DNA from: Rhizobiales bacterium Y(2018)
GTDB taxonomy: Bacteria; Pseudomonadota; Alphaproteobacteria; Rhizobiales; Aestuariivirgaceae
Length of the DNA stretch: 64,000 nucleotides
Assembly: GCA_005502925.1 (NCBI GenBank)
Contig: SCPD01000016.1
Location: 1-64,000 of the forward strand
Direction of reading: 5' to 3'
Of this stretch, positions 1 to 8,416 are shown piece after piece; positions within the stretch are counted from its first letter, which is position 1; every line of letters starts with the position of its first letter. The notes below the pieces were generated by a model. The model did no database searches, was not told the DNA's origin, and saw only the letters and a program-made list of their open reading frames with translations. The position numbers and the translations under genes are program-made.

Positions 1-67
1 ATAAGAGACAGCCCTTCGGGCGTACCCTCCCCGCAAGGGGGAGGGAAAAATATGGACGGTGCCCCAC
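1..67. repeat. Intergenic palindrome downstream of ugpA
   Basis: No gene is seen here. The stretch holds a hairpin with arms CCCTCCCC (25-32) and GGGGGAGGG (37-45) around a GCAA loop. It is followed by A residues on the plus strand and preceded by T residues on the minus strand, so it is not a standard intrinsic terminator in either direction. A near copy with arms CCTTCCCC and GGGGAAGG lies at 8383-8403, so this looks like a dispersed palindromic repeat. Confidence 0.5.
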
Positions 68-949
68 TCAGCCATAATGCACCCGCTTTTCGATATAGCG
101 GAACTGAATGGCGGTGAGCCCGATCACGATCGCCATGAGGATGACCGACTGGGCAGCGGAGCCGCCGAGGATCAGGTTGACGAAGCCGTCATTGTAGACT
201 TTGTAGACCAGGGTCTCGGTCGCCTTGCCAGGTCCGCCGCCGGTCACCGCATGGATGATGCCGAAAGTGTCGAAGAGCGCATAGACGGTGTTGACCACAA
301 GTAGAAAGAAGCTCGTCGGCGCCAGCAGTGGAAAGATGATGGTCCAGAAACGCCGCTTCTCGGTGGCGCCGTCAATCGCCGCCGCTTCGATGAGCGTGCG
401 CGGGATCGCCTGCAGGCCCGCCACGAAGAACAGGAAATTGTAGCTGATCTGCTTCCACGAGGCGGCCATCACGATCATCGCCATGGCCTGCGGCCCGTTG
501 AGGAGCGGGTCCCAGTTGAAGCCCATGAGCTTCAACGGATAGGCCAGCGTGCCGAAGGACGGGTTGAACAGGAACAGCCACAACATCCCGGCAATGGCGG
601 GCGCCACCGCATAAGGCCAGATCAGCAGGGTGCGGTAGAACCCTTTGCCGCGCACCACCTTCTCGGCCTGCACTCCCAGGAGCAGCGCCACAGCCATGGA
701 GATGAAGGCGGTGAGGACCGAAAAGACCACCGTGACGCCGATCGAATCGAGATAGGCCGGGTCGGCCAGCACGCGCTCGAAATTGGCGAGGCCGACGAAC
801 TGCGTCTTGAGCCCGAAGGCGTCTTCGCGCAGCGTCGACTGGCGGAGTGCCTGGCCGGCCGGCCAATAGAAGAAGACCAGCGTGATGGCGAGCTGCGGCG
901 CCAGCAGCAGATAAGGCAGCAATTTATGCGGAAAGGTCGCCTTGTTCAT
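68..949 (-). CDS. ugpA: sn-Glycerol-3-phosphate ABC transporter permease UgpA
   Basis: This is an inner-membrane permease of 293 aa, the usual size for UgpA and MalF-like sugar permeases. It starts with a cytoplasmic tail, has about six hydrophobic segments, and carries the coupling motif EAAAIDGA near residue 190, where the ATPase docks. It lies 49 bases behind ugpB in the same direction, so both are probably one transcript. The partners UgpE and UgpC would be expected beyond the left edge. The function rests on the adjacent, clear UgpB homologue; a related carbohydrate importer is the alternative. Confidence 0.85.
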   Translation of the reverse strand: MNKATFPHKLLPYLLLAPQLAITLVFFYWPAGQALRQSTLREDAFGLKTQFVGLANFERVLADPAYLDSIGVTVVFSVLTAFISMAVALLLGVQAEKVVRGKGFYRTLLIWPYAVAPAIAGMLWLFLFNPSFGTLAYPLKLMGFNWDPLLNGPQAMAMIVMAASWKQISYNFLFFVAGLQAIPRTLIEAAAIDGATEKRRFWTIIFPLLAPTSFFLLVVNTVYALFDTFGIIHAVTGGGPGKATETLVYKVYNDGFVNLILGGSAAQSVILMAIVIGLTAIQFRYIEKRVHYG

Positions 950-998
950 GCGCGGCAGGACCGCCCGCCCGGATCAGCGAGCGGCCCCTGCTCTTTCG

Positions 999-2306
999 TC
1001 AATTGCCCAGCGCCTGCTTGATCGCGTCATTGCCGCGCTTGACGGCGTTGTCGAGCGCCTGTTGGGCGGTCTGCTGGCCAGCCAGCATCTTCTCATATTC
1101 CTCGTTTTCGATGTCGCGCACCTGCGGCAGGTTGATGAGGCGCACACCCCTGGAATTGGCGGTCGGCTCCTTGCCCATCATCTGGGTGATCGGCGTCTCG
1201 CGGCCGGGATTCTTCTCGTAGAAACCGGACTTCTTCGTTTCCTCATAGGCCTTCAGCGTCACCGGCAGATAGCCGGACTTCTGATGCAGATAGGTCTGAA
1301 CTTCGGTCTGCGACAGATAGGCGAAGAAGGCGGCCACGCCTTTGTATTGATCGGCCGACTTGCCGGCGAAGACCCACAGGCTGGCGCCACCCGGTATGGT
1401 GTTCTGCGGCGCGCCCGGCGCATCGGAATCATAAGGCAACTGCCCGATGCCGTAATTCATGCCGGATTTGACGATGTCGCCCAAGCCGCCCGAGGATTCG
1501 GTGAAGATGCCGCATTCACCGGCGAGGAAGATCTGCTTCGCCTCGGACGTGCGGCCGCCATATTTGAAAGTGCCGTCCTTGGCGAGGTCGGCGAGCGCCT
1601 GGAAGTGGTTGACGAAAAGCGGCGCGTTGATCTGCAATTCGGCGTCCTGGCCGGCGAGGCCGTTTTCCTTGGTCGCGTAGGGCGTATTGTTCCAGGCGGC
1701 GAAATTCTCGGTATGGATCCAGGTGAGCCAGGTCGAGGTGTAGCCGCAAGGTGCGGCCCCCGACGATTTGATCTTCTTGGCCGCGTCCCATACCTCGTTC
1801 CAGGTCTTGGGCGGGTTGTTCACGTCGAGCCCCGCCTTCTGGAAGATATCCTTGTTGAAATAGAGGATCGGCGAGGAGGAGTTGTAGGGGAAGGACAACA
1901 TCGTGCCGTCGGGGCGTGAATAATAAGCGACGATGCCCGGCAGATACTGGCTCTTGTCGAAGGCCATGCCGGCCTCGGTCAGGACCTCGGCAACCGGCTT
2001 GACCGCACCTTCGGCATTCATCATGACGCCGGTACCGACATCGAAGACCTGCATGATATCGGGCGGCTGGCCGGCGCGGAAAGCGGCGATGCCGGCATTG
2101 AGCGTCTCGGGATAGGTACCCTTGAAGACCGGGAGCAGCTCGAAATCGGCCTGGGCGGCATTGAAATCCTTGGCGATCTTCTCCACCACCTCGTTGTTGG
2201 CGCCGGTCATGGCATGCCACCAGGAGATCTGCGTCTTGGCCAAAGCGGCGGGACTTGCCACGAGCGTCAATGCTACAGCGGCGGCAAGAATTGATCGTCT
2301 TTTCAT
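999..2306 (-). CDS. ugpB: sn-Glycerol-3-phosphate-binding periplasmic protein UgpB
   Basis: This extracytoplasmic solute-binding protein of about 435 aa captures glycerol-3-phosphate or its diesters for the UgpAE permease. The start at 2306 gives a proper signal peptide (MKRRSILAAAVALTL, cleavage after SPAALA) and has GGGAG upstream; a longer frame to 2435 lacks both. The mature region reads like E. coli UgpB in order and spacing: a WWHAMTGANN start, VFKGTYPETLNAG, AFRAGQPPDIMQVF, YNSSSPILYFNKD and PPKTWNEVW. The system normally serves phosphate or carbon scavenging, but no PHO box was identified by eye. Confidence 0.9.
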   Translation of the reverse strand: MKRRSILAAAVALTLVASPAALAKTQISWWHAMTGANNEVVEKIAKDFNAAQADFELLPVFKGTYPETLNAGIAAFRAGQPPDIMQVFDVGTGVMMNAEGAVKPVAEVLTEAGMAFDKSQYLPGIVAYYSRPDGTMLSFPYNSSSPILYFNKDIFQKAGLDVNNPPKTWNEVWDAAKKIKSSGAAPCGYTSTWLTWIHTENFAAWNNTPYATKENGLAGQDAELQINAPLFVNHFQALADLAKDGTFKYGGRTSEAKQIFLAGECGIFTESSGGLGDIVKSGMNYGIGQLPYDSDAPGAPQNTIPGGASLWVFAGKSADQYKGVAAFFAYLSQTEVQTYLHQKSGYLPVTLKAYEETKKSGFYEKNPGRETPITQMMGKEPTANSRGVRLINLPQVRDIENEEYEKMLAGQQTAQQALDNAVKRGNDAIKQALGN

Positions 2307-2569
2307 CGGTTTCGCTCCCAATTCATCACGATGTTGAAGTGACTTGCCCTTGTGGCCGGGCGCTTGGCAGGCAGACGGTACGTCAAGCGTATCGCGCAGC
2401 GGGAGAACTATGATCCGCCCTGTCCGGTCTGGCAACCGGGCGGGGAGTTAGCCGTTCGTCGTACGACTCTCACCAATGTTAAAGAGCGTAGATACTGGGA
2501 AAACTGGAAAAATGGCTCGTACCCGGCGCCGGCCTTCGGCAAAAGCCGTTGCAGCGGGGATATCAAGCG

Positions 2570-3667
2570 TCAGCCGGCGCGCTCCGGAAACGCCTTGGCG
2601 ATGGCGGCCTTGTCCGCCTTTACCACGCCGCGCTCGGTGATGAGGCCGGAGACGTATCTGGCTGGCGTCACGTCGAAGGCGTAATTGGCGACCGGCGATC
2701 CCGGCGCCACGACATCCACCGTCTCGATGCGGCCATCTTTGGTGACGCCGGTGAGCTTCGTCACCTCATCGCCGGACCGCTGCTCGATCGGGATCTGCTT
2801 CAGGCCGTCATCGATGGTGAAGTCGATGGTCGGCGACGGCAGCGCCACATAGAAGGGCACGTCATTGTCATGGGCGGCGAGCGCCTTGAGATAGGTGCCG
2901 ATCTTGTTGCACACATCGCCCGAGGCGGTGGTGCGGTCGGTGCCGACGATGCACAGATCGACCAAGCCATGCTGCATCAGATGGCCGCCGGTATTGTCAG
3001 GGATCACCGTATGTTTCACGCCGTGATGGCCGAGCTCCCAGGCTGTCAATGAAGCGCCCTGATTGCGCGGCCGCGTCTCGTCGACCCAAACATGGATCGG
3101 GATGCCGCCATCATGCGCCATATAGATGGGCGCCGTCGCGGTGCCCCAATCGACAGTGGCGAGCCAACCGGCATTGCAGTGGGTCAGCACATTGACCGGC
3201 TCGCCGGGCTTCTTCTTCGCGGCGATCGCCTTGATGAGCTCAAGACCGTTCCGGCCGATCGCCTGGTTGATCGCGACGTCCTCCTCGCAGATCTCGGCGG
3301 CGCGGCTGTACGCGCGCTGTGCCCGCTCAGCCGCCGGAAAATTGCGCAGTGCCTTCATCATCTCATCGAGCGCCCATTTGAGATTGATGGCGGTGGGCCG
3401 CGTCGCATGGAGGCGCTCATAGGCTACGGAGAGCGCCGCATCAGACGGATCGATGCGAGCCTGGAGCGCCATGCCGTATGCCGCGGTGGCGCCGATCAAC
3501 GGCGCGCCGCGGACCAGCATCTCCTTGATGGCGCGGGCGGCATCGTCCATCGAGCGCAAGGTCACCGTCTCGAAACGGTGCGGGAACTTGGTCTGATCGA
3601 TGATCTCCACCGACCAACCGTCTTTGTTCAACCAGATGGTCCGATAGGGCTTTCCGTCAACTTTCAT
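2570..3667 (-). CDS. mtnA: S-methyl-5-thioribose-1-phosphate isomerase family protein (MtnA-like)
   Basis: This 365-aa protein of the MtnA/eIF2B-like aldose-ketose isomerase family converts methylthioribose-1-phosphate to methylthioribulose-1-phosphate in methionine salvage. The start at 3667 follows GGAAGGAC. The expected catalytic pair is present: Cys164 in THCNAG and Asp244 in VGTDR, 80 residues apart as in characterised MtnA. The region between them differs from typical MtnA ([12 protein letters not shown] instead of TDNMAAHVM). No other salvage gene (mtnK, mtnP, mtnB) is nearby, and the gene is divergent from an Lrp regulator and amino-acid transport genes, so a related sugar-phosphate substrate is possible. 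Confidence 0.8.
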   Translation of the reverse strand: MKVDGKPYRTIWLNKDGWSVEIIDQTKFPHRFETVTLRSMDDAARAIKEMLVRGAPLIGATAAYGMALQARIDPSDAALSVAYERLHATRPTAINLKWALDEMMKALRNFPAAERAQRAYSRAAEICEEDVAINQAIGRNGLELIKAIAAKKKPGEPVNVLTHCNAGWLATVDWGTATAPIYMAHDGGIPIHVWVDETRPRNQGASLTAWELGHHGVKHTVIPDNTGGHLMQHGLVDLCIVGTDRTTASGDVCNKIGTYLKALAAHDNDVPFYVALPSPTIDFTIDDGLKQIPIEQRSGDEVTKLTGVTKDGRIETVDVVAPGSPVANYAFDVTPARYVSGLITERGVVKADKAAIAKAFPERAG

Positions 3668-3768
3668 GGCGTCCTTCCGAATTTGCGCTGGACCCTGCGC
3701 GAGCGCCGTCCGGCTGTCAATTACGCCCCAGCGGAAAGACTCGACACATTCGGATTCCGATGATAAAT

Positions 3769-3801
3769 CGTCCATTCATTGTCGTATCCGTCCATTTATT
3801 G
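3769..3801. promoter_or_regulatory. Tandem 13-bp direct repeat between mtnA and the Lrp gene
   Basis: CGTCCATTCATTG (3769-3781) recurs as CGTCCATTTATTG (3789-3801) with one mismatch. The copies start 20 bp apart, about two helical turns, and end 11 bp before the Lrp-family start codon in the divergent control region. Lrp/AsnC proteins often bind phased repeats on one face of DNA, so autoregulation is the simplest reading. This is inference from position and repeat structure only. Confidence 0.5.
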
Positions 3802-3812
3802 AGAGATTTTTG

Positions 3813-4304
3813 ATGGTTTCCGCCACATTCGAGGACTTCGATGACACCGAGCGCGCCATCGCCGAACGCCTGCGCGTCGATGGCCGGATGTCGACGGTGC
3901 AGATGGCGAATGAAATTGGCGTAGCGGAAGCGACAGTCAGGCGGAAGCTGCAGAATCTGCTGAGCGACAAGTCGATCCATGTGCAGCTGGTCAGCGATCC
4001 GATGCGGGGCTCGGGCGTCACCGCCCTTGTCGGCTTCGTCGTCGAGATCACGCAGACCGACGAGGTGGCAAAGAAGCTGACGACCTATGACTTCGTCGAA
4101 AGCGTCTATGTCATGACCGGACCTTATCACCTCATTGCCGAGGTCAGGGCGCCCTCGACCGATCATCTGTTCAAATTCCTGATGGACGATCTCAAGCAGG
4201 TCGCGGGCATCAAGAACACCGAAAGCTACATCGTCGGCCGTGTCTACAAGCATCACGGACGAGTGACCGACGTCGCGCGTCCGAACGTGAATTCCGAAAA
4301 ATAG
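3813..4304 (+). CDS. Lrp/AsnC family transcriptional regulator
   Basis: This DNA-binding regulator has 163 aa. An N-terminal helix-turn-helix (about residues 12-55, with STVQMANEIGVAEATVRRKLQNL) is followed by the RAM effector-binding domain (about 70-150). The start at 3813 is chosen because it begins the family-typical N terminus; the longer frame would overlap mtnA. It is divergent from mtnA and 18 bases upstream of the ABC importer genes, so it probably controls one or both. The likely effector is an amino acid or amine carried by that transporter, which is not identifiable from sequence. Confidence 0.85.
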   Translation: MVSATFEDFDDTERAIAERLRVDGRMSTVQMANEIGVAEATVRRKLQNLLSDKSIHVQLVSDPMRGSGVTALVGFVVEITQTDEVAKKLTTYDFVESVYVMTGPYHLIAEVRAPSTDHLFKFLMDDLKQVAGIKNTESYIVGRVYKHHGRVTDVARPNVNSEK

Positions 4305-4322
4305 AAAACAGGGAGTACTTGC

Positions 4323-5174
4323 ATGTCGAAATTCAACATCACGCGTCGCGGCTTCGCGCTCGGCGGCACAGCCGCCCTGCTCGCCGCCAATGTCGGTACC
4401 GCGAAAGCGGCCGGTCTTCTCGAGGAGATCAAGAAACGCGGCAAGATAGTGGTCGCCACGGAGGCTGCCTTCGAGCCCTTCGAATTCGTCCTCGACGGCA
4501 AGATCGTCGGCTACAATATGGATATCCTCGCCGCCGTCATCGAGGCGCTCGGCGTGCCGATGGAGCAGTTGAACCTGCCCTATCAAGGCATCCTGCCCGG
4601 CCTCCTCGCCAAGAAGTTCGATCTTGTCGCCACCTCGAACGGCATCAATGAGGAGCGCATCAAGAAATATGCCTATACGCGCCCGACCGGCTCCTATGAG
4701 ACGGTCATCGTGGTGCGCCATGACGACGACCGGGTGAAGACCCTCGACGATCTCAATGGCCTCGTGGTCGCGAGCCAGCTCGCCTCCTCGGTGCAGCCGA
4801 TCCTCGAAGCCCATAATGCCGAGCTCAAGGCCAAGGGTGGCGCCGGCTATGCCGAGCTCAAGCTCTTCACCGCCTTCCCCGAGGTCCATATCGCACTCGC
4901 CTCAGGCCAGGTCGATGCGATTGCCATCGCCTCGCCGTCGGCCGCCGTCCTCATGAAGAACGTGCCCGATACCTACAAGGTCGCGACCCAGATCGGCCAG
5001 TCCGACTATCTGTGCTGGCTGACGCGCCCCGAGGATATCGACCTGCGCGACTTCATCAACGCCAAGATCGACGAGCTCAATGACTCAGGCAAGCTCAAGG
5101 AACTGCAGATGAAGTGGTTCGGCTTCGAGATGAAGACGCCGAAGGACGGCTATCTGCCCGCCGGCGCGTTCTAA
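4323..5174 (+). CDS. Amino-acid ABC transporter substrate-binding protein (Tat-type signal)
   Basis: This periplasmic family 3 solute-binding protein (SBP_bac_3, 283 aa) begins with TRRGFALGG followed by a hydrophobic stretch and an AKA cleavage site, which fits a twin-arginine signal. The mature part has the family start KRGKIVVATEAAFEPFEF and the lobe signature LPYQGILPGLLAKKFDLVAT. It is the first gene of an importer operon with two permeases and an agmatinase-like enzyme, so the substrate may be arginine, a guanidino compound or a related cation. That assignment is inference from neighbours only. Confidence 0.85.
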   Translation: MSKFNITRRGFALGGTAALLAANVGTAKAAGLLEEIKKRGKIVVATEAAFEPFEFVLDGKIVGYNMDILAAVIEALGVPMEQLNLPYQGILPGLLAKKFDLVATSNGINEERIKKYAYTRPTGSYETVIVVRHDDDRVKTLDDLNGLVVASQLASSVQPILEAHNAELKAKGGAGYAELKLFTAFPEVHIALASGQVDAIAIASPSAAVLMKNVPDTYKVATQIGQSDYLCWLTRPEDIDLRDFINAKIDELNDSGKLKELQMKWFGFEMKTPKDGYLPAGAF

Positions 5175-5194
5175 GCACCCTCAACTGTTCTTGA

Positions 5195-5220
5195 GAGTCC
5201 GGGCTTCGCGGCCCGGACTC
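5195..5220 (+). other. Intercistronic stem-loop after the binding-protein gene
   Basis: A perfect 10-bp stem (GAGTCCGGGC / GCCCGGACTC) closes on a six-base loop between the binding protein and the first permease. Only CCCCTTT follows, so termination would be partial at best. Such stem-loops commonly protect the 3' end of the binding-protein message and give excess binding protein over permease. Confidence 0.6.
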
Positions 5221-5237
5221 CCCTTTGCTCGCAAGCC

Positions 5238-5897
5238 ATGCTCAATTTCGGCAAAACCCTGGCGCAATTCGACCAGTTCCTGTGGGGAGCCGGCGTCACC
5301 ATCGTCGTGTCGCTGCTGGGCGCGCTGTTCGGCATGGTGGTGGGCCTTACCCTCGTTTTCCTGCGCGATGCAAAGTGGCGGCCGGTGCGCTGGATCGCCC
5401 ATCTCTACATCAGCTTCGTGCGCGGCACGCCGCTCCTCGTCCAGATATTCCTCGTCTATTACGCGCTTCCCGGTCTCACCGGCATCGACCTGGCACCTTT
5501 CACCGCCGGCGTCCTGGCGCTCAGCCTCAATAGCGGCGCCTTCGCCTCCGAGATTTTCCGCGCCGGCCTGTCGCAGATCCCGCCTGGCCAATATGAGGCG
5601 GCCGACTCGCTCGGCCTGCCGCGCTTCATCACCTGGCCCAAGATCATCCTGCCGCAGGTCTTCCGCATCGTCCTGCCGCCGCTCGTCAACGAATTCACGC
5701 TGCTGGTGAAAGCCTCGACGCTGCTGTCGGTCATCACCGTCGTCGACCTGACGCGCACCGCGCAGAACATCATGAACACCACCTATCGCCCGGTCGAAGC
5801 CTTCCTGATGGCGGCCGCCTTCTATTTCGTCATCCTCTTCGCGCTGAGCTCGCTGACCCGGGTCCTGGAAAAGCGCAACCAGGAGCAGCGGCGATGA
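5238..5897 (+). CDS. Amino-acid ABC transporter permease 1 (HisMQ/GlnP type)
   Basis: This is an inner-membrane permease of 219 aa with about five membrane segments. It shows the polar-amino-acid signature FVRGTPLLVQIFLVYY (about residues 57-72) and the ATPase-coupling helix with EAADSLGLPRF (about 117-127). Its stop overlaps the next start by four bases (ATGA), so it is translationally coupled to the second permease and the two should form a heterodimer. No ATP-binding subunit is encoded in this operon. Confidence 0.85.
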   Translation: MLNFGKTLAQFDQFLWGAGVTIVVSLLGALFGMVVGLTLVFLRDAKWRPVRWIAHLYISFVRGTPLLVQIFLVYYALPGLTGIDLAPFTAGVLALSLNSGAFASEIFRAGLSQIPPGQYEAADSLGLPRFITWPKIILPQVFRIVLPPLVNEFTLLVKASTLLSVITVVDLTRTAQNIMNTTYRPVEAFLMAAAFYFVILFALSSLTRVLEKRNQEQRR

Positions 5898-6562
5898 ACT
5901 TCGACGTCAATGTCATCCTCGACAACTGGCATTATTTCGCGATCGGCCTCGGCAAGACGATCCTGATCTGCTTCATCTCGCTGCCGATCGGCTTTGCGCT
6001 CGGGGCACTCCTGGCCATGATCCGGCTCCGGGGCGGGCGCGTGCTCAACGCGGCAGCGCTCGGCTATATAGAGATCATCCGCAACATCCCCTTCCTGGTG
6101 CAGGTCTTCCTGCTGTTCTTCGCGCTGCCCTTCGCCGGCATCAGGCTGTCGCCGATGACCGCCGGCATCATCGCGCTCTCTTCCTACGGGGCGGCTTATT
6201 TCTCCGAGATCGTGCGCGGCGGCATCGTCTCGATCGCGAAGGGACAGGGAGAGGCCGCCCGCGCGTTGGGCCTCACCTATACACAGACCTTCTGGAAGGT
6301 GCTGTTCCCGCAGATCGTCGGTTATGTGCTGCCCGCCAGCACCAATCTCACCATCACACTGATCAAGGAATCGGCGGCGCTGTCGATCATCACGGTCGGC
6401 GAACTCACTTACATGGCGCAGGACGTGATCGGCCGCACCTATGCGCCGGCCGAGGTCTTTGCGCTCCTCGCACTTCTCTATTGGGGTCTCACCGCGTTTC
6501 TCGCGGCGCTGGCGTCCCGTCTTGAGAAATATCTGCAACCCTATCGCGGCCTCACCAGGTAA
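5894..6562 (+). CDS. Amino-acid ABC transporter permease 2 (HisMQ/GlnP type)
   Basis: This is the second inner-membrane permease, 222 aa. It carries EIIRNIPFLVQVFLLFF (about residues 57-73) and the coupling motif EAARALGLTYTQ near residue 120. It overlaps the upstream permease and is followed after 42 bases by the agmatinase-like gene. Normally an ATPase gene sits here, but it is absent, so an ATP-binding subunit encoded elsewhere must energise the complex. The six genes of the other importer (20785-25010) include an ATPase that could in principle be shared. Confidence 0.85.
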   Translation: MNFDVNVILDNWHYFAIGLGKTILICFISLPIGFALGALLAMIRLRGGRVLNAAALGYIEIIRNIPFLVQVFLLFFALPFAGIRLSPMTAGIIALSSYGAAYFSEIVRGGIVSIAKGQGEAARALGLTYTQTFWKVLFPQIVGYVLPASTNLTITLIKESAALSIITVGELTYMAQDVIGRTYAPAEVFALLALLYWGLTAFLAALASRLEKYLQPYRGLTR

Positions 6563-6604
6563 CCGAGCCCGCAATCTGCCCATCCACAATAACAGGAGAA
6601 AACC

Positions 6605-7552
6605 ATGTCACGACCGACCGTTCCGCCACGGGGTGTCCATACGACCTTCATGAACTTCCCCTATGCGGCCGATCTCGACAAGCTCGACGCGCATTTCGCC
6701 ATCATCGGCATGCCCTATGGCGACCCCTATGCGATGGACGAGACGATCAACGACCAAACCAATGCGCCGACCGCGGTGCGCCGCGCCTCTTCGCGCATCA
6801 GCCTCGGCCTCGAGCGCTGGGATTTCGATATCGGCGGCACATTGTTCGACGGCAAGGACATCAAGGTGGTGGATGTCGGCGACGTACCGGGCGACCCGCG
6901 CGATCTCGGCAAGCACTACAAGCTCGCCGAGGAAGCGATCCGCAAGATCCTGAAGGCCGGTGCCATGCCGATCTCGATCGGCGGCGATCACGGCATTCCG
7001 ATCCCGATCTTCCGGGCGCTTGACGGGGAAGGTCCGATCACCCTCATCCATCTCGACGCCCATCTCGACTGGCGCGATGAGGTGAATGGCGCGCGTGAAG
7101 GCTATTCGAGCACGATCAGGCGCGCTTCCGAGATGAAGCATGTCGACAAGATCTACCAGATGGGCATTCGCGGCCAAGGCAGCGCCCGCACCGAGGAAGT
7201 CGAGGCGGCGAGCAAATATGGCGCCAATATCATCACCGTCTATGAGCTGCACAAGCGCGGCATGGACGCCATCCTTGCCCAGATCCCGGATGGCGGGCGC
7301 TATTATCTCTCGATCGACGCCGACGGGCTCGATCCCTCCGTCATGCCGGCCGTCAATGGCCCGCAGCCGGGCGGCGTCACCTATGCCGAGACGATCGACC
7401 TCATCAAGGGGCTGACCCGCAAGGGCCGCCTGGTCGGCATGGACCTGGTCGAGATCACGCCGTCACGCGACGTGAACGAAATTACCTCGATCACGGCCGG
7501 GCACATCATTCTCAATGTGATCGGCGCGGCGGTGCGCGCTTATATCAAGTAG
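6605..7552 (+). CDS. Agmatinase/ureohydrolase family protein
   Basis: This is a manganese-dependent ureohydrolase-fold enzyme of 315 aa. Metal-binding motifs occur in order: GGDHGI (about residue 124), DAHLDWRDE (about 147) and SIDADGLDPS (about 236), all with the expected His and Asp ligands. The family cleaves agmatine, guanidinobutyrate or related guanidines to an amine and urea. The gene ends an amino-acid importer operon controlled by an Lrp regulator, which supports catabolism of an imported guanidino compound. Agmatinase is the default name; guanidinobutyrase and guanidinopropionase are alternatives that sequence alone does not separate. Confidence 0.8.
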   Translation: MSRPTVPPRGVHTTFMNFPYAADLDKLDAHFAIIGMPYGDPYAMDETINDQTNAPTAVRRASSRISLGLERWDFDIGGTLFDGKDIKVVDVGDVPGDPRDLGKHYKLAEEAIRKILKAGAMPISIGGDHGIPIPIFRALDGEGPITLIHLDAHLDWRDEVNGAREGYSSTIRRASEMKHVDKIYQMGIRGQGSARTEEVEAASKYGANIITVYELHKRGMDAILAQIPDGGRYYLSIDADGLDPSVMPAVNGPQPGGVTYAETIDLIKGLTRKGRLVGMDLVEITPSRDVNEITSITAGHIILNVIGAAVRAYIK

Positions 7553-7559
7553 CACGACT

Positions 7560-7585
7560 CCCCTCGCCCCGACGGGGGCGAGGGG
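7560..7585. repeat. Palindrome between convergent genes
   Basis: Arms CCCCTCGCCCC (7560-7570) and GGGGCGAGGGG (7575-7585) form an 11-bp stem between the ureohydrolase and the convergent glutathione transferase. Neither side has a downstream T run in the direction of transcription, so it may block converging polymerases or mRNA decay, rather than act as a classic terminator. Confidence 0.5.
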
Positions 7586-7591
7586 AAAATA

Positions 7592-8260
7592 TCACGCGGC
7601 CTGGAGCAGAAGCCCCGCCATATGCGACGGGCGCTTGGCGATGAAATCCTTGAGCCGCGCCGGATAATCAGGCTTGACCGCCGAAGCGACCGAGGGCCGC
7701 TCGCGTAGCGTCTTGCGCCAGCGGGCGATCTTCGGCTTGGCCGTCAGGATGCCGAAATCCTCGATCGCATCGAAGACGTCGAAATAACGGAAGACCGGGC
7801 CATAGGCGGCATCGACCAGATGGAATGCCGCGCCGTCGAACCATGGGTCGGCCTTGATGCGCGCTTCCAGGCGCTCGAAGCGCTGGGTGAGCTCCTGGCG
7901 CTTCTTCTCGAAGGCCTCGGCGGTCGTCGCAGTATAGAACTCCCAGATGTCGGAGAGGAGGACGCCCGCGAATTCGATCCAGGCGCGGTGATCGGCGCGC
8001 TTAATGGCGTCGGCCGGGTGCAGCGCCGGCTCGACCGTGTCTTCGAGGAACTCGGCGATCACCGCCGATTCGAAGATCACATCGTCGCCGACTTTCAGCA
8101 CCGGCACCTTGCCCAAAGGCGAAATGGCCAGGAACCAGTCCGGCTTCTGGGCGAGATCGATATCGATGCGCTCGAAATCGACGCCCTTCTCCTTCAGGGC
8201 GATCACGGCGCGCTGCACATAAGGGCAGAGCACATGGCTGATGAGAGTGAGCTTCTTCAT
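7592..8260 (-). CDS. Glutathione S-transferase family protein
   Basis: This is a soluble glutathione transferase of 222 aa. The N-terminal thioredoxin-like domain (1-80) starts with LISHVLCPYVQRAVIALKEKG and holds a cysteine near residue 10 in the CPY context of omega- and zeta-like bacterial enzymes; SPLGKVPVL supplies the cis-Pro loop. An alpha-helical domain follows. The start at 8260 has GTGAGG upstream, and the longer frame to 8329 does not. It sits next to a second, distinct GST gene. The substrate is unknown. Confidence 0.8.
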   Translation of the reverse strand: MKKLTLISHVLCPYVQRAVIALKEKGVDFERIDIDLAQKPDWFLAISPLGKVPVLKVGDDVIFESAVIAEFLEDTVEPALHPADAIKRADHRAWIEFAGVLLSDIWEFYTATTAEAFEKKRQELTQRFERLEARIKADPWFDGAAFHLVDAAYGPVFRYFDVFDAIEDFGILTAKPKIARWRKTLRERPSVASAVKPDYPARLKDFIAKRPSHMAGLLLQAA

Positions 8261-8353
8261 GGCGGCCTCACGATGTTGGGATGAGTTGCAGGCCCGAAGG
8301 GCCAGAGTGGGAGTCGGGTGGTGCATCAATGATTCACCACCCGACCCCCATCC

Positions 8354-8403
8354 GGCTCACCCGGCCAAGGCCGGGTGAGCCACCTTCCCCGCAAGGGGGA
8401 AGG
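8354..8403. repeat. Double palindromic repeat between two GST genes
   Basis: Two hairpins lie in tandem: a perfect 13-bp pair (GGCTCACCCGGCC / GGCCGGGTGAGCC, 8354-8381) and CCTTCCCC / GGGGAAGG (8383-8403). The second closely matches the palindrome at 25-45, including its GCAA loop region. Their order and sequence resemble the extragenic palindromic elements common in Hyphomicrobiales genomes. No coding potential is seen here. Confidence 0.55.
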
Positions 8404-8416
8404 ATGACTGATCGAC

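Noticed and set aside
1-67. Palindrome as an intrinsic terminator
   Set aside because: The hairpin is followed by A, not T, on the plus strand and the T run precedes the stem on the minus strand.
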